A DNA stretch of 64,000 nt from Deltaproteobacteria bacterium (GTDB lineage Bacteria; UBA10199; JACPAL01; GCA-016699445). Below are positions 23,966-32,816 of this stretch, piece after piece (within the stretch, counting starts at the first letter, position 1; each line of letters starts with the position of its first letter). The notes below the pieces were generated by a model. The model was not told the origin of the DNA, did not search any database, and saw only the letters and a list, made by a program, of their open reading frames with translations. The stretch spans positions 248,001 to 312,000 of the forward strand of contig CP064976.1 in NCBI GenBank assembly GCA_016699445.1, in the 5' to 3' direction. Position numbers and translations under genes: made by a program.

Positions 23966-24862
23966 ATGTCTAAAAAGCTTGCGCGTATCCGTGTGGCAGG
24001 ACCTGATCACAAAGGTGTCATTGCCGCTGTCACCAGCCATTTGTCTCAAACCAATCTCAACATCGAAGACATCGATCAACGAATCCTCGAAGGCTTTTTG
24101 GTCATGAATATGATTGTCGATATTTCTGATCTAAAAAAATCACTTCCAGATTTTCGAAAAAATCTCCAAACAGTTGGCAAAAAAATCCAGATGGAGATTA
24201 CGCTTGAGACGCTGGAACATCGCAAAATCAAACATGTTGCTCTACTTGTCACTAAAGAAGATCATTGTCTCAAAGCTCTTTTAAAAGACATGAAGTCAGG
24301 CAAAATTAAAGGTAAACCAGTCACGATACTTTCCAATCAACCCGATCTTGAAAAAATCGCAAAACAACATCGCATTCCTTTTTATTCTTTCCCTTCCCAA
24401 AACAAAAAAGCTCATGAAGATTTTTTAATTTCGAAAATTGCCGAAGCCGAAACAGACCTCATTGTTTTAGCGCGCTACATGCAAATTCTCTCTCCTGAAT
24501 TTTGTTTCCGTCATGAAGGAAAGATCATCAATATCCACCCCTCACTCCTTCCCTCTTTTCCTGGGGCTCGAGCCTACGCCCAAGCCTACAATAAAGGCGT
24601 AGAATTTGTGGGCGTCACTGCTCATTTTGTCACAACAGATCTTGATCAGGGACCTATCATTTCCCAAGAAGCTTTCCGTATTGATAAATCACGAGAAACA
24701 ATCGAGTCGATCATGCAAAAAGGAAAGAAAGCAGAAGCTGCAGCACTGACACGTGCCGTAAAACTTTTTTGTGATGATCGCTTGGTCTTACGTCGTGGGA
24801 AGGTTATCGATAGTCGTCATCTGAATGAAGTAGAACAGAAGGCTAAAGAGTTTTACCGATAA
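23966..24862 (+). CDS. purU: Formyltetrahydrofolate deformylase
   Basis: Hydrolyses 10-formyl-THF to THF and formate, balancing one-carbon pools. 298 residues. Residues about 5-85 are an ACT domain ('IRVAGPDHKGVIAAVTSHLSQTNLNIEDIDQ'), followed by the formyltransferase fold with 'IVLARYMQILSPEF', the N-H motif 'IINIHPSLLPSFPGARAYAQAY', and the catalytic Asp in 'VGVTAHFVTTDLDQGPII'. Length and order match PurU rather than PurN. The divergent trpF start lies 80 bases away, leaving a small shared promoter region. Confidence 0.95.
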   Translation: MSKKLARIRVAGPDHKGVIAAVTSHLSQTNLNIEDIDQRILEGFLVMNMIVDISDLKKSLPDFRKNLQTVGKKIQMEITLETLEHRKIKHVALLVTKEDHCLKALLKDMKSGKIKGKPVTILSNQPDLEKIAKQHRIPFYSFPSQNKKAHEDFLISKIAEAETDLIVLARYMQILSPEFCFRHEGKIINIHPSLLPSFPGARAYAQAYNKGVEFVGVTAHFVTTDLDQGPIISQEAFRIDKSRETIESIMQKGKKAEAAALTRAVKLFCDDRLVLRRGKVIDSRHLNEVEQKAKEFYR

Positions 24863-24863
24863 G

Positions 24864-24908
24864 AATACCATTTACAAATACCATTTAGAATGGTTTAATG
24901 AATGGTAT
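24864..24908 (+). promoter_or_regulatory. Four-half-site operator of AbrB/PIN module
   Basis: Two direct ACCATTTA units (around 24868 and 24881) face two inverted AATGGT units (24889-24894 and 24901-24906). The array overlaps the antitoxin start. This arrangement fits dimer pairs of a swapped-hairpin antitoxin repressing its own genes (inference). Confidence 0.55.
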
Positions 24909-25188
24909 GGCATCGCAACCTTCTCATTTAGCGCCAATTCCTATCGATCAAGCAGGGCGCATTGTCTTGCCCAAAGCCATTCGCGAACATTTAGGTGTCA
25001 GGGCCGGGACTCAGTTTGAAGTGACCGAAGAAGCCAATCGCATTATCCTGACACCTATTATTGAAGAAGCCACGATTACGTCCAAAAAAGGCGTGCTTGT
25101 TGTCACACCAGAAAGTTCACCTTCCGATAATGAAGCCTTAAATATCGTCAAAAAGCAGCGCCAAGCTCGAAACTCCAAATTTTTATGA
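24898..25188 (+). CDS. AbrB/MazE-type antitoxin
   Basis: 96 residues. The swapped-hairpin DNA-binding segment 'PIPIDQAGRIVLPKAIREHLGVRAGTQFEVTEEANRIILTP' occupies residues about 13-55, typical of VapB-type AbrB antitoxins; the C-terminal tail is the probable toxin-binding part. Either ATG (24898 or 24907) could be the start; no clear ribosome site discriminates. It overlaps the PIN toxin gene by 4 bases, so the two are translationally coupled. Confidence 0.85.
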   Translation: MNGMASQPSHLAPIPIDQAGRIVLPKAIREHLGVRAGTQFEVTEEANRIILTPIIEEATITSKKGVLVVTPESSPSDNEALNIVKKQRQARNSKFL

Positions 25189-25613
25189 TCCTTTTTGATA
25201 CATCAATTTTTATTGCTGGATTTATCACAACACATCCACGTCACGAACCATGTCTGTCGGCCATTCAAAAAGTGCATAAAGGAAATCTGAAAGCGGCAAT
25301 AAGCTGCCATTCCGTTGCCGAATCTTATAGCGTCTTGAGTGCCTACCCTTCTCATCCAAAAATAACACCCGCTGTCGCTGAAAAACTGATCGAAGAAAAC
25401 ATTCTTAAATATTTTGAAGTGATTGAACTTAGTTTAAATGATTATCGAAAAGCCATTGCTCGAGTACGAGAAGCTAATTTAAGCAGCGGAGCTATTTTTG
25501 ATTCCTTGATTATCCAAGCCGCACATAAAAAGAATATTCGCAGAATCTACAGCGGAGACTTATCGGATTTTACCAGGCTCTCTGGATCGGATATCGAAGT
25601 CAGCGAACCTTGA
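25185..25613 (+). CDS. PIN-domain toxin (VapC family)
   Basis: 142 residues. 'MILFDTSIFIAGF' gives the first catalytic Asp, 'SCHSVAESYSVL' the Glu, and 'GAIFDSLIIQAAHKKNIRRIYSGDLSDFTRL' the last two acidic residues of the PIN nuclease site. VapC-type RNases usually cut tRNA or rRNA. Encoded behind its AbrB-type antitoxin with a 4-base overlap. Confidence 0.9.
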   Translation: MILFDTSIFIAGFITTHPRHEPCLSAIQKVHKGNLKAAISCHSVAESYSVLSAYPSHPKITPAVAEKLIEENILKYFEVIELSLNDYRKAIARVREANLSSGAIFDSLIIQAAHKKNIRRIYSGDLSDFTRLSGSDIEVSEP

Positions 25614-25643
25614 GTTTATTTTAGATAACAGATGCAGTCGATG

Positions 25644-25853
25644 TTACTCCTCAAAAGCGACTGAAGTAGTTTGACGATATCCTGCACGTTGACCCGCTTC
25701 CTGAAGCTGATGAATAAGTTCAAGAGCTCTTTGATGGCTCTCGATACGTTCTTGAGGGCTCAACTCCAATTGAGCTTCCAATAATTTTAGATCAATCCCC
25801 CATGCTTCCGCAGCTTTTTCGGCTTCTGTTTTTTCATTCGATGAAAAGGACAT
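25644..25853 (-). CDS. Small conserved helical protein
   Basis: 69 residues, mostly helical: 'EKAAEAWGIDLKLLEAQLELSPQERIESHQRALELIHQLQEAG'. The core 'G-I-D-L-x-L-L-E-x-x-L-x-L-S/T-P-x-E-R-x-x-x-H-Q-R-A-L' recurs in small bacterial proteins often found near TA or nucleotidyltransferase genes, but I cannot name a function. It starts 52 bases after rsmI begins downstream transcription, on the same strand. Confidence 0.5.
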   Translation of the reverse strand: MSFSSNEKTEAEKAAEAWGIDLKLLEAQLELSPQERIESHQRALELIHQLQEAGQRAGYRQTTSVAFEE

Positions 25854-25904
25854 AAAATAAGTGTAACCGTTAAATAAAACACCGCAATGATTTTTTAAAA
25901 TTTG

Positions 25905-26579
25905 CTATAGAGGTTTTCCCACCAAAATCACCCACTCCCCTTTTTCAATAATCCCATTTTCATTTTTAGAAAGTTGAGGAAGTGAGCCTCGTAGGAAGGA
26001 TTCGTAAATTTTTGTTAACTCATGCACCAAGACGGCGGGACGTTCTCCGAAAACTTCCGCCATGAGACCGACGGTTTTTCGGATGCGAAATGGGGACTCG
26101 TAAAAAATTAACGTCCCCTCTTCGGTTTTTAGGGATTCCAACAACTTGCGTTTCTTGCCTTCTTTTTGCGGGAGAAAACCGATGAAAAGAAACCGATCCG
26201 TCGGCAAGCCTGAGCTGCATAGGGCCGACATGACGGCTGAGGCTCCGGGCAGTGGAATCACGCGAATTCCTTGAGCCACGGCGTCTCGCACCAAGTTAAA
26301 CCCGGGATCCGAAATCGCCGGAGTTCCCGCGTCGGAGACCAGGGCGATCTTTTTCCCTTCCTTGAGTTGTGAAATGAGATAGTCGCCCTTTTGGACTTTA
26401 TTATGCTCAAAATAACTCGTTGTGGATGTCTTGATTTCGTAATGCTGCAGAAGCCGCGCCGTATGCCGCGTGTCTTCGCAGGCGATCAAGTCGACTTCCT
26501 TCAAAATCCGAATCGCACGCAAAGTGATATCTTCAAGATTTCCAATGGGTGTAGCGACAATGTATAAAACGCCTGACAT
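25905..26579 (-). CDS. rsmI: 16S rRNA (cytidine 1402-2'-O)-methyltransferase
   Basis: Methylates the ribose of C1402 in the decoding centre. 224 residues. 'LYIVATPIGNLEDITLRAIRIL', 'IACEDTRHTARLL', 'YFEHN', 'IALVSDAGTPAISDPGFNLVRDA' and 'PLPGASAVMSALCSSGLPTDRFLFIGFLP' are the tetrapyrrole-methylase-type signatures of RsmI; 'LIFYESPFRI' follows. It lacks the short C-terminal extension of some members, but is complete in the catalytic part. Confidence 0.95.
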   Translation of the reverse strand: MSGVLYIVATPIGNLEDITLRAIRILKEVDLIACEDTRHTARLLQHYEIKTSTTSYFEHNKVQKGDYLISQLKEGKKIALVSDAGTPAISDPGFNLVRDAVAQGIRVIPLPGASAVMSALCSSGLPTDRFLFIGFLPQKEGKKRKLLESLKTEEGTLIFYESPFRIRKTVGLMAEVFGERPAVLVHELTKIYESFLRGSLPQLSKNENGIIEKGEWVILVGKPL

Positions 26580-26627
26580 GTGAATCCCTTAGAAAATCAT
26601 AAAACCAATGACTACTTAAAATAAACA

Positions 26628-27551
26628 TCAAACCAACTCTTGGATATAAAGCCTTCTATCAGAAGCAAAAAGACCTTCACTCACAACAAGAGCTCCTGGC
26701 TTTTTCATGTTTTCCTTAAGTCCTTTCACGATATACTTGCCGTGATTTTCTCCCAAAATAGGATCATAGAGAATATGTGTGCGTCTCCAAATAGCCAAAT
26801 CTACATCACCAAATGTGAGCATGGCTGGAAGTGTCAGATCTGATGTCAAATCCCCATAATATCCACGATATGAAATGCTTAAACGGTTATAAAGACCACT
26901 ATCCCTCACACGGCATACCATATCCTGATAAATATAATGAAGGGCGCCACAAATAATGGAGAGATCAATATCAAACCCCTGAAACTCAAGAGATATATTT
27001 CCGGTATAATCCGTTCTCCCTTGTAAATACTTTATCATCATTCCAACCAGTTCATCGGCTTCACTTCCATAAAAACCTATTCCAAATATTTTTACTCCTA
27101 AACGAATAAGATCTGACCCGATACTTCTCGCCTCTGATATCTTATGGTCTATTAGTGCAGGAATTGCTTTGCCTTCCAAAAAGGACTCTTCTTGTGGATC
27201 AAACTCAAGAGGATTAACTCCCTGATTTTTACCTTCTGCACTATGCTTTAATACCTGAGCAAGATGGGTCGTATTATTTCTAAAGTAAGGAGCATAAAAA
27301 TCTAATGGGGCACTTCGACAATTACCATCAGGACTTAAACAAAAATACCTAACGCCGTAGGCTGAATCACTGACAGATCCATACCTACTTAAAGCTTGAT
27401 CGATGATATGATTGTCACCTTCTGATTGGCCATAAGGTATTTTTTGAATATTCCCATCAGGTCCAACGACATCAACAATCAGTGGACATTCTGTATTCCA
27501 AAGGTTTTGTAGGCGTTCTTTTAAAGGTGCTGAGAGACAAGCTAGTACCAT
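26628..27551 (-). CDS. Unknown protein with CheR-like C-terminal part
   Basis: 307 residues, no signal peptide or membrane segment. The last 80 residues read 'LTFGDVDLAIWRRTHILYDPILGENHGKYIVKGLKENMKKPGALVVSEGLFASDRRLY', which resembles the late SAM-methyltransferase strand region of CheR-like enzymes ('D-L-I-x-x-R-N-x-L-I-Y... P-G-x-L-x-x-S-E'). No clear SAM-binding glycine loop is visible earlier; the 'IGSDLIRLGVKIFGIGFYGSEADELV' stretch is the best candidate. Alternatively it is an unrelated Rossmann fold. Stands between rsmI and nadE on the same strand. Confidence 0.35.
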   Translation of the reverse strand: MVLACLSAPLKERLQNLWNTECPLIVDVVGPDGNIQKIPYGQSEGDNHIIDQALSRYGSVSDSAYGVRYFCLSPDGNCRSAPLDFYAPYFRNNTTHLAQVLKHSAEGKNQGVNPLEFDPQEESFLEGKAIPALIDHKISEARSIGSDLIRLGVKIFGIGFYGSEADELVGMMIKYLQGRTDYTGNISLEFQGFDIDLSIICGALHYIYQDMVCRVRDSGLYNRLSISYRGYYGDLTSDLTLPAMLTFGDVDLAIWRRTHILYDPILGENHGKYIVKGLKENMKKPGALVVSEGLFASDRRLYIQELV

Positions 27552-27595
27552 GAAGGCTTATCGATTTGAAGCAACAAAAGGTTGCGGATTGTTTT

Positions 27596-29236
27596 CTAAA
27601 TCTTCCTTGCCAAAGGATAGCGACGTCCAATGCCAAAAGCACGGGGAGTGATTTTAAGACCGGGGGCGGCTTGGCGGCGCTTGTATTCGTTTTGATGAAG
27701 GGATTTGAGAACACGTTTGACAGTTGCCGGATCAAATCCCATTTTTAAAATTTGTTTTTCTGTTTTTTGATCTTCTATGATCGCTTTTAAAATCGCATCC
27801 AAAACATCATAAGGAGGTAAGCTGTCCTGATCTTTTTGATTAGGTCGCAATTCAGCACTCGGCGCTTTTATCAAAACATCTTGAGGAATCACCGCTTTTT
27901 GCTTTTGAATATAATGACACAGCTCATAAACTTTTGTTTTTAAAAGATCAGCAATCACCGCCAATCCCCCACTCATATCTCCGTACAAAGTACAATACCC
28001 CATCGCAAATTCAGATTTATTACCAGTCGTCAACACCATCGCTCCATGACGATTGGACAACGTCATGAGGATATTGCCACGAATGCGAGCTTGTACATTT
28101 TCATCTGCCAAATCTGGAGGTGTATTTTCTGAGCGTCCAAATAATGACCGGTAGCACTGATAAACTTCAGTGATGGAATATTTCTGAAATGAAATTTTAA
28201 GATTATGAGCCAATGCTTCAGCATCCGTAAGACTCCCCTCACTTGAATAGAGAGAAGGCATCATCACCCCTAACACATTCTCAGCACCCAAAGCTTCTAC
28301 TGCCAAAATCGCCACCAGCGTCGAATCAATACCTCCAGACAATCCCAACACTACTTTTTGAAAACCACATTTATGCACATAATCTTTCAACCCCAGCACC
28401 AAGGCCTCATAGATATCACTTAAATCATCTCCCACTGTCTTTTTGCCACGAGCTGCGAGCTGCGAGCGTTTTTGAAAATCTTCCGTCTCCACAAAAATTA
28501 AATCTTCTTGAAAGGCCTTCGCCTGAGCGACGACTTCTCCTTTTTTATTCATCACAAAACTTCGCCCATCAAAAACCAATTCATCATTGCCACCAACCAA
28601 ATTCACATACACGATCGGTGTGCGGTATCGTTTTGCCAATTGGGAAAACATTTTAAACTTCATCTCTGATTTTCCGACATGAAAAGGCGATGCTGAGAGA
28701 TTGATCAAAATTTTCGCACCCGCTTTTACCTGGTCGCTGATAGGATCCTGATTATAAAGAGGTCGCTCCCAATAAGAAGAATCATTCCAAGCATCTTCAC
28801 AGATCGAGATTCCCATTTTGGTATTTTTAATAATTCCGAGTTCAACACCAGGTTCAAAGTAACGATTTTCATCAAAGACATCATAATTGGGGAGAAGTTT
28901 TTTAAAATATTTTTTCTGAACTTTTCCTTTTTCACAATAAGCAACCGCATTAAAAAATCTCTTCCCCTTTTTCCCCGGATTTTTTTCAACGTAGCCTACC
29001 AAAATCCCAATTTTTTTTGAAAATTGAGCCACTCTTTTTAAGGCTTCCAGATTCCTTTGAATAAAATCCGGATCTTCCAACAAATCCCGAGGAGGATAAC
29101 CCGTGAGTGTTAGTTCTGGAAAAATAATAAACTGAGCTCCAGCGTCCTGAGCTTTTTGAACACACTCTTGTATTTTTTGAAGAGTATTTTCAAAATCACC
29201 GATCGTTGTATTGATTTGAGCAAGAGCCAACTTCAT
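27596..29236 (-). CDS. nadE: Glutamine-dependent NAD+ synthetase
   Basis: Amidates nicotinic acid adenine dinucleotide to NAD. 546 residues from the ATG at 29236, which opens the conserved 'MKLALAQINTTIGDFENTL'; the longer frame to 29374 overlaps the CoA-transferase gene and is rejected. N-terminal glutaminase (nitrilase fold): 'IFPELTLTGYPPRDLL' (Glu), 'KLLPNYDVFDE' (Lys) and 'GISICEDAW' (Cys). C-terminal synthetase: P-loop 'VVLGLSGGIDSTLVA', 'LTTGNKSEFAMGYCTLYGDMSGGLA', and a final 'PRAFGIGRRYPLARKI'. ATGA-type overlap with the gene upstream. Confidence 0.95.
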   Translation of the reverse strand: MKLALAQINTTIGDFENTLQKIQECVQKAQDAGAQFIIFPELTLTGYPPRDLLEDPDFIQRNLEALKRVAQFSKKIGILVGYVEKNPGKKGKRFFNAVAYCEKGKVQKKYFKKLLPNYDVFDENRYFEPGVELGIIKNTKMGISICEDAWNDSSYWERPLYNQDPISDQVKAGAKILINLSASPFHVGKSEMKFKMFSQLAKRYRTPIVYVNLVGGNDELVFDGRSFVMNKKGEVVAQAKAFQEDLIFVETEDFQKRSQLAARGKKTVGDDLSDIYEALVLGLKDYVHKCGFQKVVLGLSGGIDSTLVAILAVEALGAENVLGVMMPSLYSSEGSLTDAEALAHNLKISFQKYSITEVYQCYRSLFGRSENTPPDLADENVQARIRGNILMTLSNRHGAMVLTTGNKSEFAMGYCTLYGDMSGGLAVIADLLKTKVYELCHYIQKQKAVIPQDVLIKAPSAELRPNQKDQDSLPPYDVLDAILKAIIEDQKTEKQILKMGFDPATVKRVLKSLHQNEYKRRQAAPGLKITPRAFGIGRRYPLARKI

Positions 29237-30236
29237 TTTTTTACTCCCAGACTCTTTAAGATTTTTTGATTGTGTTGGCCTACTTGAGGAGTCTTCTTTG
29301 AAGGCTGAGACAGTTTTAGATTTTCTTCCACAGGAAAAAGACAAACATCTGATTTTTCTCCAATCAGAGTCCATTCTTGCTGTGTTTTTTCTTTAAATAT
29401 TTTTTCCAATTCACTTCGAATGTCATTTTCTTCTTTAAAACTAAAAGATCCCCATTCTGGTTTTCCAATCACGTCACAAAACTTCTTCCAAAACTTTTCT
29501 TCCAAAGCTCCCAACGTCATCCATTTGTGATCGGAAGTTTCATACAGATTATAACGAACCAAACTTCCACCCAAAATAGTCGGACCTTGCTTTTCAAATT
29601 CGCAAAATCGCGACCACGAATGAGCAGCTCCTAACATCGAACAATCAATCGCCTGCCCTTTTTTCGTTTTTCCCTTTCGACTAAAGCGGCTGAAATTTTC
29701 ATCGCAGCTTCCATCCCAACAGCCATATCAGCAATTTGAAAATCAGGAAGCACGGGCAATCCAGACCGATCCCGCATTTTATGAAAAAGTCCCGAGAGTC
29801 CGACGAAATTCATATCATGACCTGCCATATGAGATTTCGAGCCTTTTTGACCAAAGCCTGTAATCGAACACAAAATAATTTTAGGATTCACTTTTTGAAG
29901 TTTTTTAAATCCCAAACCCATCTTATCCAAAATGCCTGGACGAAAACTTTCGATAATAACATCTGACTTTTTAACTAATTTTAGAAAAATCTTTTGATCT
30001 GATACTACCTTCAAATCAAGAGTGAGACTTTCTTTTCCTTGATGAATCACACGAGTATGACTCTCCAAAAGACCACCCGGAATCACACCCCGATGATAAT
30101 CACCGACTCCAGGAGCTTCGACCTTAATCACTCGAACCCCCATTTCACACAATAAAAGTGAGGCATAACCCCGTGGCAAGAGGCGTGAAATATCCAAAAC
30201 GGTGACACCTTTTAAAGATTTGTTATGTGTGTTCAT
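29233..30236 (-). pseudogene. CoA-transferase family III (AMACR-like), one frameshift
   Basis: Resembles alpha-methylacyl-CoA racemase and related class III CoA transferases: 'TVLDISRLLPRGYASLLLCEMGVRVIKVEAPGVGDYHRG', 'SLTLDLKVVSDQKIFLKLVKKSDVIIESFRPGILDKMGLGFKKLQKVNPKIILCSITGFGQ', 'GHDMNFVGLSGLF' with the catalytic Asp, then after the break 'AIDCSMLGAAHSWSRF' and a short C-terminal part. The frame changes at T6 29659-29664; adding one base gives 'REKRKKGQAIDCSMLG', as expected. Corrected length is about 334 residues. It overlaps nadE by 4 bases and the PIN gene by 4 bases, so all are in one run of genes. Confidence 0.85.
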
Positions 30237-30670
30237 TTTGAAATCAAAGGATTAATGACCTTGATCCCTTTGATACGGTTAAAGTCTCGATCGGCTGACC
30301 AAAGTGCTTTGACATGATGTTCTTTGCAAATACTTGCCACCCGGACATCATGAATCGCTGGACCCATGATTTTTGCCTCAAGAAGGGTTGATTTCAGCTC
30401 TTCCCAATAACCTTCTGATTCTCCGATCATTTCCAATGTGGGAGACTCCATCCAGGCCTCAACTTGATCCAAAGCTTTTTGAAAAGGAGTGGATGGTGTG
30501 TAAATACGAGGATGCGTAACAATTGCCCAAAATTCATGAATGCAGGGCCAGGGAATAGCCCAACGTTGACTACCTTCAGCCAATTCTTTCACTTTATAAA
30601 AAGCATTTTGATGAAATTGGGAATCCTCACGATGAGCATAAACGAGGATATTCGTGTCGACGGCTATCAT
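30233..30670 (-). CDS. PIN-domain toxin (VapC family)
   Basis: About 145 residues from ATG at 30670 ('MIAVDTNILVYAHRED', first catalytic Asp). 'WPCIHEFWAIVTHPRIY' supplies the Glu, and 'IHDVRVASICKEHHVKALWSADRDFNRI' the remaining Asp residues. The frame to 30694 overlaps the antitoxin gene and adds no conserved sequence. Partner antitoxin stops 5 bases upstream. Confidence 0.9.
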   Translation of the reverse strand: MIAVDTNILVYAHREDSQFHQNAFYKVKELAEGSQRWAIPWPCIHEFWAIVTHPRIYTPSTPFQKALDQVEAWMESPTLEMIGESEGYWEELKSTLLEAKIMGPAIHDVRVASICKEHHVKALWSADRDFNRIKGIKVINPLISK

Positions 30671-30674
30671 GAAG

Positions 30675-30923
30675 TCACCCCCCGCGACCTTCATAAGCCC
30701 TGCTTCTCATTTCATTCCAATCGTTCTCACCAAGGCCAGCCACTAGACCACGGCCTTTAAAGCTCATATTTCTCAATTTAAATGCGCCAGATTTCTCAGA
30801 AGGAGACTGAAGAAACCTCTTCAAAGCGGTTTCGATCATATCTTTCAAAGACATTTTATGTTTAACCGCCCATTGACGCGTCAGATGAAAAAGGGGATCT
30901 GAAATTTCAATCGTTGTTTTCAT
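30675..30923 (-). CDS. Ribbon-helix-helix antitoxin (VapB-like)
   Basis: About 82 residues from ATG at 30923: 'MKTTIEISDPLFHLTRQWAVKHKMSLKDMIETALKRFL' is the RHH or CopG-type DNA-binding form of a VapB antitoxin, followed by a linker 'FKLRNMSFKGRGLVAGLGENDWNEMRSRAYEGRGG' with the 'W-N-E-M' and 'Y-E-G-R-G' tail common in this group. It is translated just ahead of its PIN toxin. A palindromic operator lies about 45 bases upstream. Confidence 0.85.
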   Translation of the reverse strand: MKTTIEISDPLFHLTRQWAVKHKMSLKDMIETALKRFLQSPSEKSGAFKLRNMSFKGRGLVAGLGENDWNEMRSRAYEGRGG

Positions 30924-30964
30924 GGCATTATTAAAGCCCATAAATATGGGAACGTCAAAGCATA

Positions 30965-30978
30965 TTTATGTACATAAA
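30965..30978. promoter_or_regulatory. Palindromic operator upstream of VapBC-like pair
   Basis: Perfect 14-base palindrome TTTATGTACATAAA. A second TGTACA core lies near 31015. Both precede the antitoxin start, next to a likely -10 area (TATTAT on the minus strand). Confidence 0.55.
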
Positions 30979-31030
30979 GTTTTGATATAATAAGATCCTC
31001 AAAGTGCACTAAATTTGTACATTTATAACA

Positions 31031-31062
31031 AAAAAACCCACCTCTTTAGAAGGTGGGTTTTT
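31031..31062. terminator. Rho-independent terminator after SCP2 gene
   Basis: Stem AAAACCCACCT (31033-31043) with AGGTGGGTTTT (31051-31061), 7-base loop, flanked by A and T runs, so it can end transcription of the minus-strand SCP2 gene. Confidence 0.9.
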
Positions 31063-31080
31063 AAAATAGATGACTAAGAA

Positions 31081-31401
31081 TTAGATCACGCTTGTGAGTT
31101 TCAAAGCCAAACCCATGTTGCCGGCAACTTTGAGCTTACCGGTCATGAAAGCCATTTGAGCATTGAGTTGGCCTGTGACCAATTTGGAAAAGTTTTCATC
31201 TTCCATAGTAATGGTGCAATTGGCTTTTCCTGAAGATCCTGCAGAAACAGCGCCACCAGGTGCTGTCAGATCCAGAGTCCAAACACCACCATTGGGGCCA
31301 GTGAGATTGAATTCGTAGATCGCATTGATGCTGGTCAGTTTGTCGGCTTTGGTTTTGAGATTTTCAGGAACTTTAATCTCGAAATATTCTTTGGGTGTCA
31401 T
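31081..31401 (-). CDS. SCP2 sterol-binding domain protein
   Basis: 106 residues: 'INAIYEFNLTGPNGGVWTLDLTAPGGAVSAGSSGKANCTITMEDENFSKLVTGQLNAQMAFMTGKLKVAGNMGLALKLTSVI'. This is the whole SCP2 fold, including 'D-x-x-x-x-x-G-x-x-x-x-x-A-F-M-x-G-K-L-K-V-x-G-D/N-x-x-x-A'. Such proteins bind lipids; the physiological ligand in bacteria is mostly unknown. It lies 68 bases after the ABC transporter genes on the same strand and is closed by a terminator, so it may be the last gene of that unit. Confidence 0.9.
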   Translation of the reverse strand: MTPKEYFEIKVPENLKTKADKLTSINAIYEFNLTGPNGGVWTLDLTAPGGAVSAGSSGKANCTITMEDENFSKLVTGQLNAQMAFMTGKLKVAGNMGLALKLTSVI

Positions 31402-31469
31402 AACAGTCTCCTTTTGTTGAATGGCTGCTAAAAAACAGACCTCAGGGTGTCAAGGAATTATCCCAGAGC

Positions 31470-32816
31470 TTAGGGATTTGCTTCTTCTTCAAGATCTAAA
31501 ACTGGCACAGGTTCTCGGCCGACCAAGACAACAGAAGAAATAGCCGCCTGATAACTCCAGAGCTCGGCATATTTACCCCAGTTGATTAAAATTCGGAAAA
31601 GTTTCTTAGGATCTTCCAAAGGACAATGAATGGCTAACTCTTCCAGAAAAATTTGTCGCGGAAATCGACCTTCAGGACTTCTCTCCAACATATCCTTTAA
31701 TCTTTTGAACAAATTTAATTGAACAAAACGGTTTTTGAAAATCTGTTTCTGCATTTTTTTAGAAGCCAACATGAATTCCTTACCAATATCCGTCATAATC
31801 AAATGATCTTCCGGAGTGGTTAAAAATCCCAAAAGCTCAGCGCCTTTAGTTGCCAGCAAAATACTTGTAAATGTCGTGTCGATTTCGTCATTCAAACGAA
31901 AGAGAGGGACATTGCCTCCACGCGCCGATACCGCCTCCAAAATACCAATCACATCTCTCACTTCCACCAAAGGCAAAGGCACCATCGAAAACGCACCTGA
32001 CCAACTCGACACAATCGTCGCAATCGTGGGAGCCTGTTCTTCCGGCAAATAAAGTCCCGTAATAATGTCGTGCAACTTCTCCACCATCATTTGAAATGAT
32101 GTCGATCGTGGATCACGAGGATACGCCAGAGGATTATCGATCACTTTTTGAATATGACCTGGCTTATCTCCCATCACCATAATGCGCGAAGCCATCGAAA
32201 CGACTTCATGAATGTCGTGGCTGACAAAAATAATCGATTGAGGATAACGTTCGCGATCACGCCATAGATTGACCACTTCGGTTCTCAACGTTTCAGCCGT
32301 CAGAGCATCCACTTGGCTAAAAGGTTCATCGAGCAATAAAAGCTCAGGATGAATCGCTAACGCACGCGCAATACTCACACGTTGTTTCATCCCTCCTGAC
32401 AATTCTCGAGGATAGGCTTCTTCAAATCCATCCAGACCAATCAAGGTAATGACTTCTGAGACACGTTGCTTGCGCTGTGCGGGATTAAGACCTCTAGGAA
32501 TCAAAACCTGTTCAATATTTTGAGAAATTGTTAGCCAAGGATACAAAGCAAACTGTTGAAAAACCACGCCCACTTCCATCAAAGGTCCAGAGACAACCTT
32601 ATCTCGCCACAACACTTGACCACGGTAAGGATTTAACAATCCACACGCAATGCGCATAAGAGTCGACTTTCCACAACCAGAAGGCCCTAGAAAAGCCACG
32701 ATCTCTCCAGGATGAATTGCAAAACTGATATGCTGTAGAGCTAAATGCTCATGAGCGGTGCGATCAGCCCGGTAAGAATAATCCACTTCCTGAATTTCTA
32801 ATATCTTTTCTGCCAT
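31470..32816 (-). CDS. ABC transporter ATPase with AAA-associated C-terminal domain
   Basis: 448 residues. An NitT/TauT-type ATPase occupies residues 1-245: Walker A 'FLGPSGCGKSTLMRI', Q-loop 'VVFQQFALYPWLTI', signature 'ELSGGMKQRVSIARALAI', Walker B 'LLLLDEPFSQVDALTAETLR', H-loop 'IIFVSHDIHEVV'. Residues about 260-440 are the AAA-associated C-terminal domain ('PLVEVRDVIGILEAVSARGGNVPLFRLNDEI...'), found in a subset of these transporters. It overlaps the permease gene by 1 base. No substrate-binding protein is nearby, so the substrate is unknown. Confidence 0.9.
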   Translation of the reverse strand: MAEKILEIQEVDYSYRADRTAHEHLALQHISFAIHPGEIVAFLGPSGCGKSTLMRIACGLLNPYRGQVLWRDKVVSGPLMEVGVVFQQFALYPWLTISQNIEQVLIPRGLNPAQRKQRVSEVITLIGLDGFEEAYPRELSGGMKQRVSIARALAIHPELLLLDEPFSQVDALTAETLRTEVVNLWRDRERYPQSIIFVSHDIHEVVSMASRIMVMGDKPGHIQKVIDNPLAYPRDPRSTSFQMMVEKLHDIITGLYLPEEQAPTIATIVSSWSGAFSMVPLPLVEVRDVIGILEAVSARGGNVPLFRLNDEIDTTFTSILLATKGAELLGFLTTPEDHLIMTDIGKEFMLASKKMQKQIFKNRFVQLNLFKRLKDMLERSPEGRFPRQIFLEELAIHCPLEDPKKLFRILINWGKYAELWSYQAAISSVVLVGREPVPVLDLEEEANP

